DNA of 11,427 bases from Podila epigama (taxonomy: Eukaryota > Mortierellomycota > Mortierellomycetes > Mortierellales > Mortierellaceae). The stretch lies in assembly GCA_015679605.1 (NCBI GenBank), contig JAAAVE010000975.1, forward strand, positions 1 to 11,427, in the 5' to 3' direction. Below, piece after piece: positions 1-6,022 of this stretch (position 1 is the first letter of the stretch; each line of letters starts with the position of its first letter). Made by a program: the position numbers and the translations under genes. A model generated the notes under the pieces. The model made no database searches, was not told where the DNA came from, and saw only the letters and a list, made by a program, of their open reading frames with translations.

Positions 1-134
1 TTTTTTAGTTTCTCTATACTATCAGATATCGAATGCATCAAGTTCTAAATTTTCTTCCTTTCTCTTTCTTTTTCTTTCGCTGGTCATTTTTTCTTGTCAG
101 ATTTTCGTCATCTTCCTTCAAGCTTCCTTCTCAG
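1..134 (+). other. 3' part of an intron in the P-type ATPase gene
   Basis: The stretch is very pyrimidine-rich and ends in TTCCTTCTCAG, a good 3' splice site after a long polypyrimidine tract. Immediately after it the reading frame matches the family just upstream of the actuator domain (FQDFSTAKVM), while the sequence before it does not resemble any ATPase segment. A second AG (TTGTCAG, ending at 100) is a weaker acceptor candidate. The donor lies outside the window. Confidence 0.7.
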
Positions 135-3100
135 CCTTTCAAGATTTTTCGACTGCCAAGGTCATGTCCTCTATTCTGGACATGATCCCTGCCGAGTGCA
201 CCGTGCTCCGTGAGGGCCAGCTTGTCAAAATCCCCGCTACTAGCCTTGTTGTGGGCGATTTAGTCCAGTTATCTCTCGGCAATAAGGTCCCTGCTGATTT
301 ACGTCTCCTCCAGGTGTCAAACGACGCTCGTCTTGATCGTGCTGTGCTCACAGGCGAGAGTGAAGCGATCGAGGCTTCAGTACAAAGCACGGATGACAAC
401 TTTCTCGAGTCCAAGAACATTGCCTTCATGGGCACGCATATCGTCCAGGGTTCTGCTGTAGGCATTGTGGTACTCAAGGGCAATGACACGCTCATGGGCC
501 GTATCAACAAGCTGACCAATGGCCGCAAAGAGAAAAAGACCATCATCAATCAAGAAATCAGCCGCTTCGTGCGGATTATTGTCGCCATGACCATTTCACT
601 CGTCCTGCTGATCCTCATCGTCTGGGCAGCCAAGATCCGACCCTCATATCCTGACTTCATGCCGACCGCGGTCTTGCTCGTCACACTCATGGGTTGTGTT
701 GTAGCCTTTATTCCAGAAGGTATTGTCCGAGCGTTGTGGCTCACAATTGCAAAATTTTATTCAAGGCTGTAATTCACAAAATGATTGACATTATTTCTTT
801 GTTGCGCCAACCTTAAACCAAATAACGTTATCCATGCACAGTTCACTGAGAAACCTCTTTCTTTAATCTTGACCCTTACTTAGGAATGCCGGCAGGCGTC
901 TCGTTGACCCTTCTGATGATCGCTCGTCGTATGCGCACCAACAACATCCTACCAAAGGCTCTTACCACTGTCGAGACCCTTGGTTGCGTCAATGTTATTT
1001 GCTCAGACAAGACTGGTACCTTGACCGAGAACAAGATGTTTGTCACCGACTTTGCCTTTCTCGATTACCCATCCACCCCTGAAGACGCCCAGGCAAAGCT
1101 CAAGAAAGAGTCTGACCCAAACACACTGCCAAAATCCAGCGACACACCTCAAATCTTGGCCCTTCGCCAGCTCCAGCTCGCCACGTTGCTCTGCAATAAG
1201 GCCACCTTCGACCCAGAGACTTTACACTTGCCTATTCCTGAGCGCCGGGTCCTTGGAGATGCTACTGATTCTGCCCTCTTGCGTTTTGCCAGTCAACTCT
1301 CAGAAACTTCAACTCTTGCCAGCTGCTTCCATCGTGTCATGGAGATTCCTTTCAACTCGCGTAACAAGTGGATGATGACTGTCTACCAAGGCACAGCTGA
1401 GCAGCCACAGCCCATCAAGACATTGTTTGGGGGTGACATGACCAGTGAGGGCGTTGCAAAGAGTGACGCTGAGAGCATGCTCGTCTTTGTCAAGGGTGCA
1501 CCCGATGTCCTCTTGCCTTACTGCACTTCCTTCCTTGCTTCCGGCTCCAACATGCCCGAACCTTTTTCTGCTGAGTGGTCCTCAGAACTGTCTAGAATCC
1601 AGATGGCATGGTCTCGTCAAGGTCAACGTGTCCTGATGCTCTGCAAGGGTCGCTACAATCCTTTCATTGCAGAGTCTAGAAATGCATCGAGTGCTTCAAC
1701 CTCGGTCTCTAATGCCGCCACCCAAGAAGAGCTGGCTCGTCAGGCTCTACAAGAGCTGTGCATTATAGGTCTCGTTGGCATCATGGATCCACCTCGTCCT
1801 GAAATCAAGGACACCATTGCCTCGTGCCGCCGTGCTGGTGCTCGTTTTTTCATGGTCACGGGTGACTTTAGTGTTACTGCTGCCGCCATCGCTCGCCAAA
1901 TTGGACTCTTCACTTCCAACCATGACCCTCATACTTATGAGGATATCAAGGAACCCAAGAAAAAACTGTCAGGAGATGAGAGTCATGAATCACTCGAAGA
2001 CCAACTAGGCCAGTATGAGATTGGCCGCCCACGCTTCATTGAAGGTAGCTCACTTGTCCTCACTGGGTCAGACCTTACGCAGATGAGTCCTGGAGAGTGG
2101 GACCTTGTTTGTGCGTACGAGGAAATTGTGTTTGCACGCACGTCGCCAGAACAGAAACTCAAGATTGTGACAGAGTTCCAGGCAAGAGATGGAGTCGTTG
2201 CTGTGACGGGTGATGGTGTCAACGACGCACCAGCACTCAAGGCTGCCGACGTGGGTGTCGCTGTTGTAACTGGTTCGGATGTGGCGATTGAGGCAGCAGA
2301 TTTGATCCTCTTGGGTAGCTTTGACTCGGTCCCGGTAGCCATGCGTCTCGGTCGCCTCGTATTCCAGAATCTGCAAAAAGTCATTGGTTACTTATTGCCT
2401 GCTGGCTCTTGGTCCGAGATTTGGCCAGTTTTGATCAATACCTTCCTCGGAACGCCACTGCCATTGTCGTCGTTTCTCATGATTATCATCTGCTGCTTCA
2501 CCGATTTTTTCCCAGGCACGGCGCTAGTCATGGAGCAGGAAGAGTTCGATCTGTTGTCTATTCCTCCTCGCAATGCCAAGAAGGAGCACTTGATTACCGG
2601 CCGCATCTACCTCCAGTCATACATCTTTATCGGGACACTCATGGCGTTTTTCTCAGAAATGTTCTTTTTCATCTACATGAAAGAATACACTGGCCTAGGA
2701 TTCGCAGATTTGGTCTTCACTTTTGGCAACGACAAGATCAAAGTCTTGTTGGACCAGGTGGGCCATGGCATGGACATTGACACCTTCAACAGCCTGCATG
2801 TCAACACAGGCCAGTGTGTCACCTTTGTGACCTTGGTGATTCTTCAATGGGGCAACGTCCTCTCGATCCGGAATCGTCGTCTCTCAATCCTGCAGGCAGA
2901 CCCAATCCGTGCCAAGCGCCGCAACTTGTACCTCTTTGCGGGCATGCTGGCATCGTTACTCATGGCTATCTTTGTGACCGAAACGGAGTGGGTTCAGAAA
3001 GTGATGTTGACGCGTTCGGTGCCCATCAAGTATTGGCTCATGCCTATCCCCTGCGCCATGTCCATCCTTCTTGTAGATGAATTGCGCAAGTTGATGCTGC

Positions 3101-3141
3101 GGTGCTTTCCTGAAAGTATCTTTGGGACCCTTGCCTGGTAG
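135..3141 (+). CDS. Type II P-type cation-transporting ATPase, Na,K/H,K-ATPase-like (IIC), 5'-partial
   Basis: An ATP-driven membrane cation pump with about 946 residues visible. The N-terminal tail, M1 and M2 (about 140 residues or more) lie left of the window. Exons are 135-719 and 884-3141. Numbering from the first full visible codon, the actuator motif TGES is near residue 72, M3 and M4 follow, and the M4 motif PEG (E194) spans the exon junction. The phosphorylation site CSDKTGTLT has D236. The nucleotide-binding motif KGAP starts at K398. The hinge motif TGDGVNDAP starts at 636, then M5 to M10 follow. IIC-like marks are the GSDLTQM...EIVFARTSPEQKLKIV segment and the C-terminal DELRKLMLR motif. 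M5 keeps a glutamate (E706) and M6 keeps one aspartate (D735), but the position matching the first M6 aspartate of Na,K-ATPase is cysteine (C731). The ion carried is therefore uncertain. ATGs at 164 and 886 are internal methionines, not starts. Family assignment is secure; subtype and substrate are inferred. Confidence 0.95.
720..883 (+). other. Intron of the P-type ATPase gene (164 nt, phase 1)
   Basis: Donor GTATTG and acceptor CTTACTTAG. Joining CCA GAA G to GA ATG CCG restores the M4 sequence FIPEGMPAGVS, which matches the conserved VPEG region of type II pumps. Without splicing the frame runs into a stop at 770-772. The junction therefore lies inside the ion-binding M4 motif. Confidence 0.92.
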
Positions 3142-3480
3142 ATAGAGGATTGGATATAATTAGAACTTACCCCACAATTAATACACGTCTCAGACTTTGG
3201 CTTTTTTTCTGTTGCTGCGGCCATGATTTTTAAAAGAGGAGAGTGCGCCAAGAAGCGCGCGTGATGCAAACAAACATATTTAGTGGCATGTGCTTTTCCA
3301 GATAAGCTTTCTCTGCATGAATGCACCGTGCATGTGCAGCACCTCCATGATGTAATAACATCAAAAGTTGCGTTTCTGGAGAATTTTTCTTCCTCTTTTG
3401 GGTTTGAAAGTTGGGCTTTGCTGTTTTTTGTTTGCTTTTTGCTCAGCCCCGGGAGCTGTTTCCTTTTTACGCCACGTATT
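3142..3480. other. Non-coding region downstream of the ATPase
   Basis: It holds the ATPase 3' UTR, with no perfect AATAAA (AT-rich candidates at 3154-3161 and 3175-3183), and then mixed-composition DNA. There is an inverted repeat ATGCAC-C-GTGCAT at 3321-3333. Open frames here are of low complexity and unlike any family. One possible antisense mini-exon (3171-3224, minus) is discussed under findings. Confidence 0.6.
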
Positions 3481-3484
3481 TCAC

Positions 3485-3523
3485 CCTTCCATGGAAGGTC
3501 ATATGACCACATGAGGTCATGTG
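3485..3523. promoter_or_regulatory. Chain of three abutting palindromes upstream of the Ser/Arg-rich gene
   Basis: Three inverted repeats follow each other almost without gap. CCTTCCATGGAAGG (3485-3498) and GGTCATATGACC (3497-3508) are perfect palindromes sharing two bases. CACATGA-GG-TCATGTG (3508-3523) shares one base with the second and has 7-bp arms around two bases. They lie about 220-260 bp upstream of the TATA box. The layout suits binding sites for dimeric transcription factors; CATATG and CATGTG fit the E-box pattern CANNTG. The palindromes are seen directly; their function is inferred. Confidence 0.55.
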
Positions 3524-3648
3524 TTCCGGGAGAGTCCCCGCATAGTTTCCAAAAAAGGAAAACAATCTATTTTTTTTTCCTCCTCCACGTACCCAGAAAT
3601 GCACCGGTTCCAAGAATAGACCTGTTTGTAGACGTTGGTCACTCTTAA

Positions 3649-3717
3649 CCCCTTTAAGGTCCAGAGGGGGGCACCATTTTCTTGTGAAACCAACGCGGCT
3701 GCGGTGGTATGACGTAG
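3649..3717. promoter_or_regulatory. Stress-element-like and CRE-like motifs
   Basis: CCCCT at 3649-3653 and AGGGG at 3665-3669 match the fungal stress response element core on opposite strands, 11 bp apart. TGACGTAG at 3710-3717 contains the TGACGT core of CREB/ATF-type bZIP sites. All are short and could occur by chance. Their support comes from clustering within 100 bp upstream of the TATA box. Confidence 0.35.
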
Positions 3718-3742
3718 CAAGGTCACCCTAGCCGTTGAATTG

Positions 3743-3750
3743 TATAAATA
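3743..3750 (+). promoter_or_regulatory. TATA box (TATAAATA)
   Basis: A consensus TATA element followed about 20-40 nt later by a run of T and the pyrimidine-rich TTTCTTCATCTTACAATC, a plausible initiation zone. The coding start of the Ser/Arg-rich gene is about 200 nt downstream, which implies a leader of roughly 160-170 nt. Confidence 0.7.
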
Positions 3751-3796
3751 CCCCGCATCATCTTTCACTTTTTTTTTTCTTCATCTTACAATCAAA

Positions 3797-3934
3797 ACAA
3801 CTACAACCACAAAACCTTCAAAACCAAACCAAATCTACCTCACAACAACTACAACAGCAAGCCTTTTAAAAACCAAATCTACATCAAAAACAACTTCAAC
3901 AGCAAAAACCTTCAAAACCAAATCAACATCATAA
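3797..3934 (+). repeat. Triplicated ~45-nt G-poor unit in the 5' leader
   Basis: Three imperfect direct copies run at about 3797-3844, 3845-3889 and 3890-3934. Each starts ACAACTACAAC or ACAACTTCAAC, passes through a CC-TT-AAAACC core, and ends near AAATC(T/A)AC(A/C)TCA. Only three G residues occur in these 138 nt and there is no ATG, so the transcribed leader should be almost free of structure. Such leaders fit efficient ribosome scanning, though that role is inferred. Confidence 0.75.
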
Positions 3935-3950
3935 ACCAACCCCCCATAGA

Positions 3951-4481
3951 ATGACCCAGAGCTTTATCAAGAACAACCGTAACTCAGTCGACAGCAGCAT
4001 CACTCTTCACACGGCCTCTCGCCCTTCAATTCAGATCAGCAACCATGAAGCTGACCACATCCGCGATAGCCAGCCTCAGGCCATGGGCACCGAAGTTTCC
4101 TCGATGAACTCTGCCGCTGTAGACGATACCTCCTCAAACGATGCCAACACAAGACAGCGTAGAAGCTCGCTAGCCGTATTTGCCGACCGCCTCCGCTCTA
4201 GTTCCCGCTCCCGCTCCCGCTCGCCTTCGCATCACCGCAAGAGCTTGGACAGCACCACTAGCCGGGACTCTCTCGATAGCACTGGCAGTGCCTACGAAGA
4301 TGTCGTCAAGGCCCAGGAACTTTATATGAAGAACTTGCGTACCAGACAGCATGCTCTCAACATTACGCACAATGTTGATGGTCTACCTCTTCCCCCCTTC
4401 CCCGGAACTGAAGAGCGCCAGAAGCGCCGTTCCAGCCTTGTTAAAATCTTGGGCATGGATAAGCCATTGCTCGCTCGCTAA
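3951..4481 (+). CDS. Ser/Arg-rich 176-aa protein of unknown function
   Basis: An intronless gene with a TATA box, long leader, stop and poly(A) signal, so it looks like a genuine expressed gene although I do not recognise a family. The first 60 residues are Ser/Asn/Asp-rich and probably disordered. A basic Ser/Arg block (RSSSRSRSRSPSHHR, residues 82-96) follows. Two RRSSL motifs (70-74 and 159-163) fit basophilic kinase sites of the PKA/AGC type. A short SLDS repeat lies at 98-101 and 107-110. Residues 114-137 (YEDVVKAQELYMKNLRTRQHA) look helical, then comes a Pro-rich turn (LPLPPFPG, 145-152). There is no signal peptide or membrane segment. The N-terminal ATG is the first after the TATA box. 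It may be a phospho-regulated adaptor or stress protein, but that is a guess. The RS block alone does not make it a splicing factor. Confidence 0.8.
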   Translation: MTQSFIKNNRNSVDSSITLHTASRPSIQISNHEADHIRDSQPQAMGTEVSSMNSAAVDDTSSNDANTRQRRSSLAVFADRLRSSSRSRSRSPSHHRKSLDSTTSRDSLDSTGSAYEDVVKAQELYMKNLRTRQHALNITHNVDGLPLPPFPGTEERQKRRSSLVKILGMDKPLLAR

Positions 4482-4523
4482 AAAAAGAATACTGGCGTCC
4501 AAAAAGGAAAGAAAAAAAAAACG

Positions 4524-4558
4524 CAATGTAAATTCTCAATGTAAATTCTCAGTGTAAA
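4524..4558 (+). repeat. 13-bp tandem repeat carrying UGUA in the 3' UTR
   Basis: CAATGTAAATTCT occurs twice back to back and is followed by a partial third copy (CAGTGTAAA). Each copy presents UGUAAA(UU) in the transcript. UGUA is the core of Pumilio/PUF sites and also the upstream element recognised by the cleavage factor CFIm. The array ends at the poly(A) signal. Confidence 0.6.
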
Positions 4559-4559
4559 A

Positions 4560-4565
4560 AATAAA
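4560..4565 (+). terminator. Polyadenylation signal AATAAA
   Basis: A canonical hexamer 79 nt after the stop codon of the Ser/Arg-rich gene, directly after the UGUA array and followed by AT-rich DNA. It marks the likely 3' end of that transcript, leaving about 100 nt for the promoter of the next gene. Confidence 0.65.
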
Positions 4566-4670
4566 ATATTATTTCAGCCACAAAATTAAGGCTCAGCAGC
4601 TACTGAATATTTCCTAAACGGTCAATACTTTTTTTGAACATTCTCTTTCACCTTTCTATTCTTCTCGACA

Positions 4671-5693
4671 ATGGACCCTTTCCACATCACCTCGAAAAAA
4701 GTTTTGACTTTGGTCCTTGTCATTGACAAGGACAACCAGAAGGTAATTTACTTTTTTTCCGATTCACGACATCTTGAATGAGCCATTTGCACTTTCATTC
4801 ATTCATTGATTGCTGTCATGCACATCTCTTGACGTCCTAATCGTCTTTTGCATTTTTTTTAGGTTCTCCTTGGTTACAAAAAGCGTGGTTTTGGCGCTCA
4901 CCTTTGGAATGGGTAAGGAAAAAAAAAATAAAGAACTTTCCTTTCAGTTCCTGCTGTTCATGTCTCTCAATGGTATGCTGACCAAAGAGGATCGAGGGTC
5001 TCGTTTTTAGTTTCGGTGGCAAGGTTGAGGCAGGTGAGACTGTGCGGCAAGGCGCTCTGCGCGAGCTGGAAGAGGAGGCTGGCATCACCGTGGAGGATGC
5101 CAAGCTGCAGAAGGCTGGCATTCTCTTATTTCTGTTTGAGAATGATCCAATGGCATTGGAGACCCATGTTTACAAGGCATACGAATACAATGGCCAGATC
5201 AGCGAGTAGGTTCACTTTTTTTTTTTTTTTTTTTTTCCCTCTAACCTTGATTGGTACCATGAATCTCATCGTCTGCAAGAATGGACATGCTCATCTCAGA
5301 TACCTACTCTTCAAAACAACTCCAAAACAAAAAAATAGGTGCGAGGAGATGCGTCCACAATGGTTTAACTTTAAGGATATTCCGTTCGACCAAATGTGGG
5401 AGGACGATCGGATCTGGCTTCCAGAGCTGCTCAAAGGGAATGACCCGTTCTTTGGTCGCATGTACTTTAAACGAAAGGCAAGCGAAGAGGAGGCTCTGTC
5501 GACTCCAGTCGTAGTAGCCAACGCTGCTTCGACATCGTCGACGAATACCTCTTCGACAATGTCAACCACTTCGTTCACCACCACACAGCCCAAGAGTGGG
5601 CCCTTTGCCATGTTTGAACATCACTTAGACATCAATCTAAGCAAGGTCCCTGGAGAGGTTGCATTGGATTGTACAATTGCATCGTATGAGTAG
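4671..5693 (+). CDS. NUDT1: MTH1-type Nudix hydrolase (8-oxo-dGTP diphosphatase), four exons
   Basis: It hydrolyses oxidised purine dNTPs to monophosphates and so keeps them out of DNA. Exons are 4671-4742, 4863-4912, 5011-5205 and 5339-5693, giving 223 aa. It opens with KKVLTLVLVIDKDNQ, as in MTH1. The Nudix box runs from G44 to I66 and matches GX5EX7REUXEEXGU exactly, with E59, E62 and E63 as metal ligands. MTH1 substrate-pocket residues are present: N40 in WNGFGGK (human N33) and W126, D128, D129 in MWEDDRIW (human W117, D119, D120). Human MTH1 has 156 aa. The extra length is a Ser/Thr/Ala-rich low-complexity stretch at about 153-195, apparently inserted before the final strand, since FEHHLDINLSKVPG resembles the MTH1 C-terminus. 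There is no targeting peptide, so it is probably cytosolic or nuclear. The start ATG follows a CT-rich stretch, and no better upstream ATG was seen. Confidence 0.93.
4743..4862 (+). other. Nudix gene intron 1 (120 nt, phase 0)
   Basis: Donor GTAATT and acceptor TTTTTTTTAG. It joins ...DKDNQK to VLLGYKKRGFG, restoring the conserved MTH1 N-terminal strand. It includes a short ATTC repeat (about 4794-4806) and a CTAAT branch-site candidate near 4837. Confidence 0.9.
4913..5010 (+). other. Nudix gene intron 2 (98 nt, phase 2)
   Basis: Donor GTAAGG and acceptor CGTTTTTAG. The join AAT GG|T TTC GGT GGC AAG restores WNGFGGKV, the conserved entry to the Nudix box. Confidence 0.92.
5206..5338 (+). 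other. Nudix gene intron 3 (133 nt, phase 2) with a T21 run
   Basis: Donor GTAGGT and acceptor AAAAATAG. The join GA|G TGC GAG GAG ATG restores ECEEMRPQWF, as in the MTH1 EMRP region. A run of 21 T lies at 5216-5236. The donor itself supplies an in-frame TAG, so retention would end the protein right after E106. Confidence 0.9.
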
Positions 5694-6022
5694 GCCTTGA
5701 TGGATTTCGTAGATGACGCGACTCGGCCGGCAGGATATTTTTCCATAGAAGGGGTGGTGTTTATTTATCTTATCCATCCCCCTGCTGTTCAGTCATGTCA
5801 ATAATGCCCCTTTTCTTTTGGTTTGGGTCATTGGAAAATGTGAGGAATGAACTATCTGGTGAGAAGGGGGTAAAAGGTGGGGGGTGGGGATGATGACTGC
5901 CCACAATGCATACATCCATCTTTCCACTCTTTTGTTTTTTTTCTTGTTCTTTTTTTTTTTTTATACCCTCTTGATACCACGGTTTTGCCTATTTGCACAT
6001 ACCATACAATCCACTTTTTCTC
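5694..6022 (+). promoter_or_regulatory. Intergenic region between the Nudix and DOMON genes
   Basis: The Nudix 3' UTR has no canonical AATAAA; TTTATTTATC lies near 5760. A G-rich tract (runs of 5, 2, 6 and 4 G) lies at 5866-5889. It is followed by T-rich DNA (a 14-T run at about 5949-5962 that continues into TATACCC), which is a plausible core promoter for the DOMON gene about 55 nt before its ATG. No gene is seen here. Confidence 0.45.

Noticed and set aside
3374-3390. Heat-shock-element-like TTCTGGAGAATTTTTC
   Set aside because: The spacing between the TTC and GAA units is not the two bases required for a canonical element.
2994-3512. 172-codon - strand frame overlapping the ATPase 3' end
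   Set aside because: It overlaps conserved ATPase C-terminal coding sequence and has no recognisable domain. Only its internal 18-codon piece with a donor was worth noting.
3283-3648. 121-codon + strand frame between the ATPase and the Ser/Arg-rich gene
   Set aside because: It runs through the palindrome array and low-complexity T-rich DNA, resembles no known protein, and has no promoter or leader of its own.
3740-3934. 64-codon frame over the TATA box and leader
   Set aside because: It starts at a non-ATG codon before the transcription start and only translates the AC-rich repeats.
5016-5693. Unspliced 225-codon frame through Nudix exons 3 and 4
   Set aside because: In exon 3 it is out of frame with the Nudix box and only coincides with the true frame in exon 4. 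It crosses the T21 intron.
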